Source: Pelomonas baiyunensis
GTDB taxonomy: Bacteria; Pseudomonadota; Gammaproteobacteria; Burkholderiales; Burkholderiaceae_C
Assembly: GCF_043555935.1 (NCBI RefSeq)
Contig: NZ_JBIGIB010000003.1
Span: 682,001 to 746,000, forward strand
Direction: 5' to 3'
Length of the DNA: 64,000 bases
Shown: in pieces, positions 16,271 to 25,071 of the stretch
How positions within the stretch are numbered: the first letter of the stretch is position 1
Layout: each line of letters starts with the position of its first letter
Notes under the pieces: generated by a model
The model's input: only the letters and a program-made list of their open reading frames with translations
The model's database searches: none
Told to the model about the DNA's origin: nothing
Position numbers and translations under genes: made by a program

Positions 16271-17746
16271 ATGCGACGCCTCCCCCCCCTGTCCCTCGCC
16301 GCCTCCTTGGCCCTTCCCCTGGCCCTCGCCCTGTTCGCTACCGCGGCCCAGGCCCAGCCCCAGCCCTCGCAGTCCCAGACGCCGCCACCCCAGCGGGGCG
16401 ACGAGTTGCAGGCCATGCTGGCCGAGGTGAGCCCGGCGCGCATCGAGGCGCGCATCCGCAAGCTGGTGGGCTTCGGCACGCGGCACACCGCGTCCGACAT
16501 TGCGTCTGAGACGCGCGGCATCGGCGCCGCCCGGCGCTGGATCACCGCCGAACTCAAGGCCTGTGCCAAGGCCTCGGGCGGCCGGCTGCGGGTGGAGGAG
16601 CAAAGCTTCATCGAGCCCGCCGGCAACCGCGTGAGTCAGCCGACTGAACTCGTGAACGTGGTGGCCACGCTGCCGGGCCAGGGTGCAAGCAAAGGCCGCG
16701 TGCTGGTGGTCAGCGGCCACTACGACTCGCGCAACAGCGACGTGATGGACTCGCTGGGCGAAGCCCCCGGCGCCAACGACGACGCCTCCGGCACCGTGGC
16801 CGTGATGGAGCTGGCCTGCGTGATGGCCCGCCAGGCCGCGCAGCGGCCGTTCGACGCCACGCTCGTGTTCATGGCCGTGCCCGGGGAGGAGCAAGGCCTG
16901 CTGGGCGCGGCGCAGTGGGCCCGCGAGGCCCGTGCTGCGGGCACGAACGTCGAAGCCATGATCACCAACGACATCATCGGCAGCTCGCGCGGCGATGCCG
17001 GCCAGCGGGACGCCAAGCGCCTGCGCCTGTTCGCCGACGGGTTGGACCCCTTGGTGCGCCTGCTCACCGCGGCCAACGCCAACCGCCCCGCGACCGAGGC
17101 CGATGCCAAGGCCCTGGCGGCGATGCAGGCCGATTTGCTGCCGTTGCTGCAAGCCGGCGGCAGTGAAGACCTGCCCACCCACCAGCTCGGCCGGCACCTC
17201 AAGGCCGCGGCCGAAGCGGCCATGCCGGGCTTCACGGTGCAGCTCATCCAGCGCCGCGACCGCTACCTGCGGGGCGGCGATCACATCCCCTTCCTGGAGC
17301 GCGGCTACGCGGCGGTGCGCATCACCGAGCCGTTCGAGAACTTCGCGCACCAGCACCAGAACCCCAGGACGGAGAACGGCGTGGTCTACGGCGACCTGCC
17401 CGAGTTCGTGGACTTCCCCTTCGTGGCTGACGTGACCCGCGCCAACCTGGCCGGCCTGGCCACGCTCGCCTGGGCGCCGGCTGCGCCCAAGGGCGTGCGG
17501 CTGGACGCGCGCGAACTCACCAACGATTCCACGCTGGAGTGGCAGCCCAGCGACGACCCCGAGGTGGCGGGCTACCGCGTCGTCTGGCGCGACACCGACT
17601 CCGCCGCCTGGCAGCAGGCCAAGGACGTGGGCCGCACCACGCGGGTGACGCTGCCGGTGTCCAAGGACAACGTGGTGTTCGGCGTGCAGGCGGTGTCCAA
17701 GGCCGGCTACGCCAGCCTGGCGAGCTATCCGCTGCCGCGCCGTTGA
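16271..17746 (+). CDS. Secreted M28-family zinc aminopeptidase with C-terminal fibronectin-like domain
   Basis: 491 aa with a clear signal peptide (LAASLALPLALALFATAAQAQ). The M28 zinc site is visible: His and Asp in VVSGHYDSRNSD, Asp in PGANDDASGT, the Glu-Glu pair in VPGEEQGLLGA, and later Asp (ITNDIIGSS) and His (GGDHIPFLERG). The last roughly 90 residues (STLEWQPSDDPEVAGYRVVWR) look like a fibronectin type III domain, common in secreted peptidases. It should act in the periplasm or outside, releasing amino acids from peptides. ATG 16271 directly precedes the signal peptide. Confidence 0.9.
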   Translation: MRRLPPLSLAASLALPLALALFATAAQAQPQPSQSQTPPPQRGDELQAMLAEVSPARIEARIRKLVGFGTRHTASDIASETRGIGAARRWITAELKACAKASGGRLRVEEQSFIEPAGNRVSQPTELVNVVATLPGQGASKGRVLVVSGHYDSRNSDVMDSLGEAPGANDDASGTVAVMELACVMARQAAQRPFDATLVFMAVPGEEQGLLGAAQWAREARAAGTNVEAMITNDIIGSSRGDAGQRDAKRLRLFADGLDPLVRLLTAANANRPATEADAKALAAMQADLLPLLQAGGSEDLPTHQLGRHLKAAAEAAMPGFTVQLIQRRDRYLRGGDHIPFLERGYAAVRITEPFENFAHQHQNPRTENGVVYGDLPEFVDFPFVADVTRANLAGLATLAWAPAAPKGVRLDARELTNDSTLEWQPSDDPEVAGYRVVWRDTDSAAWQQAKDVGRTTRVTLPVSKDNVVFGVQAVSKAGYASLASYPLPRR

Positions 17747-17764
17747 ACTGCGTCCGCCGGCCGC

Positions 17765-20008
17765 TCAGCAGCCCAGGCCGGAGCCCTGGGCGCTGCAGGA
17801 CTGGCTGTCCAACTGCAACACCAGCCCGTCCGGCATGCGGCCGGTGATGCGCAGCAGCTTGTAGTCGCTGGCATTCAGCGCCGTGCCGCCCAGCGTGGGC
17901 GCGAATGCGGCCGTGGTGGCGCCGGCGGCCAGTTCCAGGTCGGCCAGTTTGCTGGTGCAGGCCTTGTCGGTGCACAGCTGGGCGCGGTTCACGGCCAGGC
18001 TGGCCCGGGGCAGCGTCCAGGTGGGCGCAAACGTCAACTTGCCACCGGCGCTGCCCTTCAGGCCCACGAGTGCGGTGGTGGCGGCCGCCGCCAAGGCGGG
18101 CCAGGGCTGGCCCGTCTGGCTGGTGCTGGCCAGCGGCAGCAGCCCGGCCACGTCGATGCTGACGGAGGCGCCGTCCAGCCCATTCAGCGGCGTGCTGCAG
18201 ACGGTGTCGGCAAACAGTTCCACCTTCAACGCGCGGCCGTTGCGCACGAAGTTGCGCACGACCGCATCGCCCGCCGTGCCGCTGGCCAGCGGCAGCGCCA
18301 CCACGTTGCTGCCGCGCGTGGCGCCGCTGGCGGGGTCCAGGCTGGGCGTGGGGTCGCCCGCGCTGGCGCTCCACAAGCTGAGGTAGTTGCCCCCCGCCCT
18401 CTTGAAGAGCCCCAGCGGCACATCGGCGCCGCTGCTGTCTTTCTGGCTCACGCGGGCGCACTGCAAGGCCGCACCGCCGCTGACGTTGATGGCCGGAATC
18501 GCCACGTCCAGGTAGCGGCTGTAGCTGTCGTTGGCCAGCGAGTCGACGCGGCGCGTCAGCACCAGGCGCGCGGTGGCGGTGGCCTGCACCTCCAGCCGGT
18601 TGCCCAGGAACAGCCAGCCCGCAGCGCGCTTCACGGCCACCTGTTCCACGCCAAGGGCGCGCTGGAAGCCCTTGCTCGTCTGGAACATCAGGTTCACGCG
18701 GCACACCGGGTCGGTGCCGGAAAAGTCGCACCGGCCCAGCGTGGTGGGCAGCAGCTTGCCGCCGAACAGCACCTCGCCGTCGCCCAACACGCCGCCCATG
18801 CGCAGGCAGATCAGCTGCGCCGCCTCCACCGCGCCGCTGGAGGTGAGGGAGGTCGGGTCCAGGCTGCTGCGGGCGGCGCTGTCGAACACGGCGGCCAGGC
18901 CGCTTTGGCAGGTGGCGCTGTTGGCCACCGCCAGGGCCATGCGGGAGAACAGCGTGTCCAGCCCCGGCAGGTCGAGGTTGGCGGCAGCCGGTGCGAACTG
19001 CAGGCTGCCCAGGGTGTTGGCGGGCTCCAGATAGGCTTGCCCGCCGCCCATGCGGCCTTCCAGGGTGACGAAGCCCTTGGTGTCAGCGCCCAGACCCACC
19101 CCCACCGTGTCCAGCACCCGGTCGTGCCCGGTGTGGGTGCCCGGGGCCACCACGCCGGTCATGACGTTGAAGTCACTGGCCAGGCCCGCATCGCTGAACG
19201 CGGGGGCGAGCGCCAGGCGCAGCCAGCTTTGTGCAGCGATCAGCGAGGTGTCACTGACGCTGAGGGCGTCGCTCATCAGCGTCTCGGGGCCCTGGCCGCT
19301 GGCCAGGACCGCCACGGCGCTTGTCAGAGGGGTCAGGTTGACCGTGCCGCCGGCATTGGTGAGCGCCCAGACGCACAAGGGCTTGTCGCCCACGGTGCCG
19401 CAGGCCTCCACGCGGAAGGTGCCGGTGCCCGTGAGGGTGATGGGCCCGTAGGCGCCGGTGGCCGCCGTGACGCTGCGGCCCGAGGCCACGACTTTGCCGG
19501 TGGTGTCCAGCACCCGCACGGTGGCTCCGTTGAGGGCCAGTCCGGCCGCCACCACGCCCGAGACCGGCGGGGGCGGTGGCGGAGGTGGCGGGGGGGGCGG
19601 CGTTGGCGTCGGTGTGGGCGCTGGCGTTGGGGCCGGGGTCGGGCTTGGAGACGGCGTGGGCGTCGGCGCCGGGGTGGGCGACGGCGTCGGCGACGGTGTG
19701 GGGCTGGGCGTCGGGCTTGGCGTTGGAGCCGGACTGGGCGTGGGGCTGGGCGAGGGGGACGGAGAGGGCGTCGGCGAGGGGGATGGCGATGGCGACGGAT
19801 TCGGCGTCGGCATCGGCAGCGGCGTGGGCGTGGCGGCCGGGGGCGGCGGCGGGATGGGGGTGTCGGCGGTGCTGCCACCACCGCCTCCGCAGGCGGCCAG
19901 CGCCAGCAGCATGGGCCAGGCGTAGGCCGAGGGGCCGTAGCGGCGCGGTGCGGGCGGCGACGCGATCTCGCGCAGGGGCGGGCGGGCGGCAGGGGCGGGC
20001 GAGTTCAT
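17765..20008 (-). CDS. Large surface lipoprotein with Pro/Ser/Thr-rich linker
   Basis: 747 aa from ATG 20008. A hydrophobic stretch ends in lipobox LALAAC followed by GGGGGS, so it is a lipoprotein. Next comes about 100 residues of PS/PT/PA dipeptides ending in a run of prolines, an extended spacer. A roughly 590-aa ectodomain follows (VVAAGLALNGATVRVLDTTGKVV at its start), with several cysteines. The ectodomain resembles surface proteins of other Burkholderiales but its function was not recognised. The n-region before the hydrophobic stretch is unusually long, so a start further downstream cannot be excluded. Confidence 0.7.
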   Translation of the reverse strand: MNSPAPAARPPLREIASPPAPRRYGPSAYAWPMLLALAACGGGGGSTADTPIPPPPPAATPTPLPMPTPNPSPSPSPSPTPSPSPSPSPTPSPAPTPSPTPSPTPSPTPSPTPAPTPTPSPSPTPAPTPAPTPTPTPPPPPPPPPPPPVSGVVAAGLALNGATVRVLDTTGKVVASGRSVTAATGAYGPITLTGTGTFRVEACGTVGDKPLCVWALTNAGGTVNLTPLTSAVAVLASGQGPETLMSDALSVSDTSLIAAQSWLRLALAPAFSDAGLASDFNVMTGVVAPGTHTGHDRVLDTVGVGLGADTKGFVTLEGRMGGGQAYLEPANTLGSLQFAPAAANLDLPGLDTLFSRMALAVANSATCQSGLAAVFDSAARSSLDPTSLTSSGAVEAAQLICLRMGGVLGDGEVLFGGKLLPTTLGRCDFSGTDPVCRVNLMFQTSKGFQRALGVEQVAVKRAAGWLFLGNRLEVQATATARLVLTRRVDSLANDSYSRYLDVAIPAINVSGGAALQCARVSQKDSSGADVPLGLFKRAGGNYLSLWSASAGDPTPSLDPASGATRGSNVVALPLASGTAGDAVVRNFVRNGRALKVELFADTVCSTPLNGLDGASVSIDVAGLLPLASTSQTGQPWPALAAAATTALVGLKGSAGGKLTFAPTWTLPRASLAVNRAQLCTDKACTSKLADLELAAGATTAAFAPTLGGTALNASDYKLLRITGRMPDGLVLQLDSQSCSAQGSGLGC
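19565..19862 (-). repeat. Low-complexity Pro-Ser/Thr dipeptide repeat inside the lipoprotein gene
   Basis: The plus strand shows repeating GGCGTSGGN hexamer-like units that encode PTP/PSP dipeptides and a polyproline run. It is coding and in frame. Such tracts are prone to length change by slippage and often serve as rigid spacers that lift a surface domain away from the membrane. Confidence 0.8.
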
Positions 20009-20131
20009 CCGGCAGTCGGGCGGTTTACAGCCACTCAACTGTAGGGGCCGCAGCCGCGCCAGGGTGCATCGATCTGTGCGGTTGCGCCGGCGCTTCTCAG
20101 TGCACTTCTGGGCGGACTTCTGGGCGGACGT

Positions 20132-20151
20132 CCCGGGGGCGCATCCCCGGG
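20132..20151 (-). terminator. Hairpin downstream of the 144-aa secreted protein gene
   Basis: CCCGGGG and CCCCGGG form a perfect 7-bp stem around six bases, 39 bp past the stop of the gene ending at 20190. There is no T-run. A 12-bp tandem repeat, ACTTCTGGGCGG twice, lies just beyond at 20104-20127. Confidence 0.4.
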
Positions 20152-20189
20152 GCCCGTGGGGCTCGGCGCGGTGTCAGCGCCGGAGGGCG

Positions 20190-20624
20190 TCAGTCCTTGT
20201 CGTGACCACGGCCATGCCCATGGCCGCGCCCGCGGCCCCGGCCCCGGCCGCGGTCGTCGCGGTCGTCCCGGTCCTCGCGCCGCTCCACCACCACATGCTG
20301 GCGGTACCAGCCGTCTTCGATGAAGTACACCGGCGCGCCGCAGGCGCCGTAATGCGCGCAGTGCTTTCGCCAGTCTTTGCGGTGGCCGGGCGGCACCCAC
20401 AGGTACATCGGCTCGGCGGCGTACACCGGCCGGCCGATGACCACCGGTTGCGGCGCCACCAGCACGGGCTGCGGGTAGCGGCCGATGTCCACTCGGCCGT
20501 AGACGCCCGGTTGGCTGAAGCCGATGGACACCGCCACGTCGGCCGCGTGGGCCACCGGGCTCAGGGCCGCGAGGGCCAGGGCGGCCACGCCGGCGAGTTG
20601 GGTCGGGGAGGTCAGTTGCTTCAT
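20190..20624 (-). CDS. Secreted protein with Arg/Asp/Gly/His-rich tail
   Basis: 144 aa from ATG 20624 with a signal peptide (LAGVAALALAALSPVAHA). A short mature domain (MYLWVPPGHRKDWRKHCAHYGACGAPVYF) holds two cysteines. The last roughly 30 residues alternate Arg-Glu-Asp and Arg-Gly/His-Gly, giving a highly charged tail. Similar small exported proteins occur in Burkholderiales, without known function. Its upstream region contains two TGTAGGAC-type boxes shared with the signalling genes that follow. Confidence 0.75.
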   Translation of the reverse strand: MKQLTSPTQLAGVAALALAALSPVAHAADVAVSIGFSQPGVYGRVDIGRYPQPVLVAPQPVVIGRPVYAAEPMYLWVPPGHRKDWRKHCAHYGACGAPVYFIEDGWYRQHVVVERREDRDDRDDRGRGRGRGRGHGHGRGHDKD

Positions 20625-20658
20625 GCGCAGCAGTGTCGCCTGGCGGTGCAAGCGACGG

Positions 20659-20714
20659 TGTAGGACAGTGGCGCAAATGGTCTGCGCGGAGTGCGGCTGC
20701 GGCGTTGTCCTACA
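20659..20714. promoter_or_regulatory. Inverted pair of TGTAGGAC boxes between divergent genes
   Basis: TGTAGGAC at 20659-20666 and its reverse complement GTCCTACA at 20707-20714 are 40 bp apart, in the gap between the 144-aa secreted protein gene and the GGDEF gene. The same 8-mer recurs at 24619 and 25094. Likely operator half-sites for a common regulator. Confidence 0.5.
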
Positions 20715-20790
20715 GGGGGCTCAGGCTTGGCCGACAAGGCAGCGCGACTGGGGCGCCGAAGCTTTCGGATCCTGGTGATGGAGCCGCTCG

Positions 20791-22572
20791 ATGACCCAGC
20801 CCACCGCCCCTTCGGCGGCCGAACGCGCCCTGGCGCAGAACGCACGATTCCTGGACCGCTGCTGCCGCCTGGCCGGCGTGGGCGCCTGCGAGTGGTGGCC
20901 GGCCTCCGGGCAACTGGTGGTGTCGGACGCCGCCTGCGAGCTGCTCGGGCTGCCCGCCGGGCGGGTGCCCACGCTGGCCGCCGTGCTGGGCGCCTTCGGC
21001 CCTGATGGTGCGGCCATGCTGGACGCCGCCCTGCAGCGCGCCGCCGAACAAGGGCAGGGCTGGGACGTGGAGTTGCCCTGTGGCACCGGCCGGGTGCTGC
21101 GGGTGGTGGGGCGGGCCGATGCTGCGGTGGCAGGGGCCGATGCCGGGACCGATGCCGAAGTGGGCGCTGAAGGCTCTTCATCGCCGACGGGGCCCGTCAG
21201 CCTGGTGCTGCTGGATGTGACCGAGCCGGCCGCCGTGCGTGCCGAGCTGGAGCGGGCGCTGGACCGGCTGGACCTGGCCACGCACAGCGGCGGTGTGGGC
21301 GTGTGGGATTGGGACTTGACCCCCGGCCCGCGGGCCGGGCGCCTGACCTGGGACGACGCGATGTGGCGCCTGCACGGCGAGACCGCCCGCCCAGCGGGCC
21401 TGGACCTGGCCGCGTGGCGCCGCCGCCTGCTGCCGCCCGACCGGCGCGCGGCGGCGCAGGTGCTGCGGGCCGCGCTGCGCGAGGGCGCCGCGCTGGACGG
21501 TGAATGGTGCGTGACCTGCCCCGACGGCGAGCTGCGCGTGCTGCGCTGGGCCGGCCGCGTGCTGCGCCACGCCAGCGGCCGGCCGGTGCGCGTGGCCGGC
21601 GTGTGCTGGGACGTCAGCGAACCGCGCCGCCTGCAACAGCAGCTGCAGGAGCAGCGTGAGCTGCTGGAAACCACGCTGCAAAGCATTGGCGACGCCGTGC
21701 TCACCACCGACGCCCAGGGCCGCGTGACCTGGCTCAACCCGGTGGCCCAACGCCTGACCGGCTGGCGGGCTGACGACGCCCAGGGCCAGCCCGCAGCGCA
21801 TGTGTTCGTGACCGAGCTGCCGGCGGCGTCTGCACCCGCAGGCCCGGGCCCCGGCGAGGGCCCCGCCCATGTGGTGGGACGCTGCCTGCGCGACGGGCAG
21901 GTCACGCCGCTGGCGGCGGCCGCCGTGCTGGTGTCGCGCGACGGCCGCCGCCGGGCGGTGGATGCGTCGGTGGCGCCCATCCGCCACGGCGGGGGCGCGG
22001 TGCGAGGCACGGTGCTGGTGTTTCGTGACGTCACGCAGCAGCGGCGCCAGTTCGACGAGATCCGCTGGCATGCCAGCCATGACAGCCTCACCGGCCTGGT
22101 CAACCGCGCCGAGTTCGCGCAGCGGTTGAACCGCGCGCTGGAACGCAGCCGGCGCGACGGCAGCCACCACGCGGTGCTGGCGCTGGACCTGGACCGGTTC
22201 AAGCAGGTCAACGACCTGTGCGGCCACGCGGCGGGCGATGCGGTGCTGTGCGAGGTGGCGCGCCGCCTGCAGGCCGGCGTGCGCGGGCGTGACACCGTGG
22301 CCCGGTTGGGCGGGGATGAGTTCGCCGCGCTGCTGGAGAACTGCGGGCCGGACGAAGCCGAGCGCGTGGCCGAGGCCCTGTGCCGCAGCGTGGCCCAGGT
22401 GCGGCATGAGCAGGGGCCGCATCGCGTGCAGCTGGGGGTCAGCATCGGCGTGGCCGCGCTGGGGCCGCGGGCCGCCACGGCCGATGCCGTGCTGCAGCAG
22501 GCCGACGCGGCCTGCCTGGCCGCCAAGGCGGCCGGGCGCAACCGGGTGCAGTTGGTGCCGCTGGCGGCGTGA
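20791..22572 (+). CDS. PAS-containing diguanylate cyclase (GGDEF)
   Basis: 593 aa without transmembrane segments. PAS-like sensor modules cover roughly residues 20-420; ETTLQSIGDAVLTTDAQGRVTWLN is a clear PAS start. The C-terminal GGDEF domain has DSLTGLVNRAEF, ALDLDRFKQVND and intact ARLGGDEFAALL. RGRD five residues before GGDEF is a product-inhibition I-site. It should make cyclic di-GMP in response to a cytoplasmic signal. The ATG follows GGAG at seven bases. It is convergent with the histidine kinase and divergent from the 144-aa secreted protein. Confidence 0.92.
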   Translation: MTQPTAPSAAERALAQNARFLDRCCRLAGVGACEWWPASGQLVVSDAACELLGLPAGRVPTLAAVLGAFGPDGAAMLDAALQRAAEQGQGWDVELPCGTGRVLRVVGRADAAVAGADAGTDAEVGAEGSSSPTGPVSLVLLDVTEPAAVRAELERALDRLDLATHSGGVGVWDWDLTPGPRAGRLTWDDAMWRLHGETARPAGLDLAAWRRRLLPPDRRAAAQVLRAALREGAALDGEWCVTCPDGELRVLRWAGRVLRHASGRPVRVAGVCWDVSEPRRLQQQLQEQRELLETTLQSIGDAVLTTDAQGRVTWLNPVAQRLTGWRADDAQGQPAAHVFVTELPAASAPAGPGPGEGPAHVVGRCLRDGQVTPLAAAAVLVSRDGRRRAVDASVAPIRHGGGAVRGTVLVFRDVTQQRRQFDEIRWHASHDSLTGLVNRAEFAQRLNRALERSRRDGSHHAVLALDLDRFKQVNDLCGHAAGDAVLCEVARRLQAGVRGRDTVARLGGDEFAALLENCGPDEAERVAEALCRSVAQVRHEQGPHRVQLGVSIGVAALGPRAATADAVLQQADAACLAAKAAGRNRVQLVPLAA

Positions 22573-22633
22573 ACGGGGTGGGCGCGCCCCGGTCGGACGG
22601 TCCCGCCGGACGGACCGGCAGGCGCCAAGCGCC

Positions 22634-24127
22634 TCAGGCCGTGAGACGCGCGGCGGGTGCAGTCGGCCCTTCCGCCCGTGCGCTGTCCAGCGCGCCGGGT
22701 TCGGACAGCGGGGCCGGTTCGGTGCCGGTGGCATCGCCCGCCGGCGGCTCGGTGTCGGCCGTGACCGGCAGGCGGGCCAGCACCAGCGTGCCGCGCCCGG
22801 GGGTGGACAGCAGTTGCAGCGTGCCGCCCAGGCTTTCCATGCGGTAGCGCATGCCCAGCAGCCCGTGGTGACCGGAGCCCACGGCGTCGGGGTTGAAGCC
22901 CTGGCCGTCGTCGCGGATCTGCAGCTGCAGCCAGCCGTCCGTCGCCTGCAGCGACACCCGCACCACGCGCGCCTTGGCATGGCGCAGCACGTTGGTCAGC
23001 GCCTCCTGCACCAGCCGGTACAGCGCCAGCCGCCCGGCTTCGTTGGTGGGCGCGTCATCCAGCTCGATCTGCAGTTGCAGGCCCGAGCGCTGGGCGAACT
23101 CCTGCGTGAAGATCTCCAGCGCCGGAATCAGGCCCAGGTTGGACAGCGCCGACGGGCGCAGGTCTTCGATGATGCGGCGCTTGAGCGCAATGCCCTGGTC
23201 CAGCAACTCGCTCATGTGCTTGAGCCGGTCGTCAATCTCCGGGGCCGCGGTTTTCGTCATGCGGCGGATGCGGGCCACGTCCAGCTTGGCGGCGGTCAGC
23301 AGCGCGCCCAGTTCGTCGTGCAGCTCGCGGGCCAGGTGGGCACGCTCGTCTTCGCGCACGGTTTGCAAGTGCTGGGCGAGTTCGGTCAGCTCGGCGGTGC
23401 GGCGGGCCACTTCGCGGTCCAGCCGGTCGCGCTCTTGCGCCAGCTCCTGCGCGTGGCCGCGGCGGGCGGCGTGCAGGGCCTCATTGCGGCGCAGGAACAC
23501 CGCCAGCCCCACCAGGCTTAGCAGCGTGAGCGCGTGCACGCCCAGGCGGCCGTAGTTCAGCGAGCGGGCCACGGCGTCGCGCTCGGACGCGATCTGCGTC
23601 AGCTCGTGGGCGTCCAGCTGCGCCACGGCCTCGCGCACCGCCTGCATCTTTTCGCGGCCGATGTCCGACTCCACCAGGCCGCGCCAGGCGCTGTCTTGCC
23701 CGTCGCGGTAGAGCTTCACCACCAGCTGCAGTTCCGAGAGTTTTTCGCCCGCGCGGCGGCTGGCGTCGGCCACCAGCGCTTCCCAGGCGGAGCTGGCGTA
23801 CTGCCCGCGCAGCCGCTTGAGCACGCTGGGCAACTCGGCCTCGGCCAGGTGCAGCGGGGCGAGGTAGTCGTCCCGCCCGGTCAGCAGGTAGCCGCGTTGG
23901 CCGGTTTCGGCGTCGGTCAGCAGTTCGCGCAGGCGCAGGCCGTCGTTGCGGGCCACGTGGCGCGCTTGCGATTGGCGCAGCGCTTCATCGGCGCCCCAGT
24001 ACGCGGCCTCGCTCACGCCCATCACGGCGGCGGCGGCCAACGCGGCCAGGCCCACGGCCAGGCCACGGTTGCGGCTGGCACCTTCCAGCCACGGGTCGAG
24101 GTGGCGCAGCATGGCGGGCGCCTTCAC
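22634..24127 (-). CDS. Membrane histidine kinase with CHASE3 sensor, NarX-type kinase core
   Basis: 497 aa. One N-terminal membrane helix (AVGLAALAAAAVMGVSEAAYW), then a CHASE3-like periplasmic domain with LLTDAETGQRGYLLTGRDDYL, a second helix (LGVHALTLLSLVGLAVFL) and a coiled linker. The HisKA_3 dimerisation domain holds the phospho-accepting His in HLARELHDELGALL. The ATPase has LQIRDDGQGFNPD and GHHGLLGMRYRMESLGG. This kinase type pairs with NarL/LuxR regulators. Its ATG overlaps the receiver gene stop (ATGA), so they are translationally coupled; the NarL regulator 1 kb away is a second likely partner. Confidence 0.92.
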   Translation of the reverse strand: MKAPAMLRHLDPWLEGASRNRGLAVGLAALAAAAVMGVSEAAYWGADEALRQSQARHVARNDGLRLRELLTDAETGQRGYLLTGRDDYLAPLHLAEAELPSVLKRLRGQYASSAWEALVADASRRAGEKLSELQLVVKLYRDGQDSAWRGLVESDIGREKMQAVREAVAQLDAHELTQIASERDAVARSLNYGRLGVHALTLLSLVGLAVFLRRNEALHAARRGHAQELAQERDRLDREVARRTAELTELAQHLQTVREDERAHLARELHDELGALLTAAKLDVARIRRMTKTAAPEIDDRLKHMSELLDQGIALKRRIIEDLRPSALSNLGLIPALEIFTQEFAQRSGLQLQIELDDAPTNEAGRLALYRLVQEALTNVLRHAKARVVRVSLQATDGWLQLQIRDDGQGFNPDAVGSGHHGLLGMRYRMESLGGTLQLLSTPGRGTLVLARLPVTADTEPPAGDATGTEPAPLSEPGALDSARAEGPTAPAARLTA

Positions 24128-24531
24128 GGCGCGCTCGCGGTGGCGGGCGTGGGGGGCTCGGCCAGCTCGGCGCAGTAGCTGATGAGGTCGTCCAGTTCGC
24201 GGCTTTTGTCGAACACGCGCTCGGCGCCAAGGCTCTCGCAGCGGCGGCGCATTTCTTCAGTCGCGTAGTTGGTGAGCACCACGCGGCGGGCGCGCACGCC
24301 CAGCTGCTGGGCCGCCTGCAGCACGCCCAGGCCGGTGCCGGAGCGCAGGAACACGTCGACGATGAACAGGTCGGCGCTGGCGTCGGGGTCGCGCTTCATC
24401 CAGCGCACCGCGCCAGCTTCGTCAGGCACCGAGCCCACCACCTCCACCTGGGCCAGTTCCTCCAGCGTCGCGATCAGGTTTTCCAGGATCACCGGGCTGT
24501 CTTCAACGATGAACGCTTTGAGTGCTGGCAT
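24124..24531 (-). CDS. Single-domain response regulator (receiver only)
   Basis: 135 aa from ATG 24531. The receiver domain shows acidic pocket FIVEDS, phosphorylated Asp in LFIVDVFLRSGTG, Thr/Asn in VVLTNYA, and a Lys in ERVFDKSRE. No output domain follows. It overlaps the histidine kinase start by four bases. It may act as a phosphate sink or bind another protein, with the NarL-type regulator 0.7 kb upstream as DNA-binding output. The upstream region holds a 14-bp palindrome containing the TGTAGGAC box. Confidence 0.9.
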   Translation of the reverse strand: MPALKAFIVEDSPVILENLIATLEELAQVEVVGSVPDEAGAVRWMKRDPDASADLFIVDVFLRSGTGLGVLQAAQQLGVRARRVVLTNYATEEMRRRCESLGAERVFDKSRELDDLISYCAELAEPPTPATASAP

Positions 24532-24618
24532 GGCCCGACGGCGGCGCTGGAAGGGGAGGGGAGGCGCAAGTATGGCCCGCTTCGGCCGCGGGCAGGGCGC
24601 GCCAGCAGCGCATTGCGC

Positions 24619-24634
24619 TGTAGGACGCGTCCTA
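24619..24634. promoter_or_regulatory. TGTAGGAC box inside a 14-bp perfect palindrome
   Basis: TAGGACGCGTCCTA (24621-24634) is a perfect palindrome and includes TGTAGGAC (24619-24626). It lies upstream of the receiver-kinase operon, 88 bases before its ATG, and just past the BON gene stop. A likely dimer-binding operator. Confidence 0.5.
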
Positions 24635-24646
24635 GGCCGGCGTGCC

Positions 24647-24976
24647 TCAGGAGCTGTGGCGCACGGCAATGTCGTTGCGCACGGCCACCACGCCGGAGGT
24701 CTCGCGGGCGAGCTTCTCGGCCATGGCCTTTTCTTCGTGCGACTTGGCAAAGCCCGACAGCTGGACGGTGCCCTTCATCGTCTCCACGCTGATGGCCATG
24801 GCGCTGACGGTCGGGTCGGCGGCGAACTTGGCCTTGACGCGGGTGGTGAGGGCCGTGTCGTCGACGTAGGCGCCGACGCTTTCCTGGTTGCGCGTGACGG
24901 CGCAGCCGCTGGTGGTGGCCACAGTGGCCACCAGAGCAGCAGCCAGGGCGAGGGTAAGGGCAGACTTGTTGAGCAT
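24647..24976 (-). CDS. BON-domain lipoprotein (OsmY-like)
   Basis: 109 aa. A signal peptide ends in lipobox TTSGC. One BON domain covers about residues 40-108 (DDTALTTRVKAKFAADPTV and MKGTVQLSGFAKSHEEKAMAE, ending VVAVRNDIAV). BON proteins attach to membranes or phospholipid and are often induced by osmotic or envelope stress. It sits between the receiver gene and the NarL regulator, with TGTAGGAC boxes on both sides, which suggests two-component control. Confidence 0.9.
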   Translation of the reverse strand: MLNKSALTLALAAALVATVATTSGCAVTRNQESVGAYVDDTALTTRVKAKFAADPTVSAMAISVETMKGTVQLSGFAKSHEEKAMAEKLARETSGVVAVRNDIAVRHSS

Positions 24977-25071
24977 GAGGTTCTCCTGAGGGTGGGCGGC
25001 TTCGGTGAGCCGCTGGGTCTCACTGTGGCGGGCGCGCCGGGCGGGCCGGGTCGTCCCGCAGCGCGGCCGGA

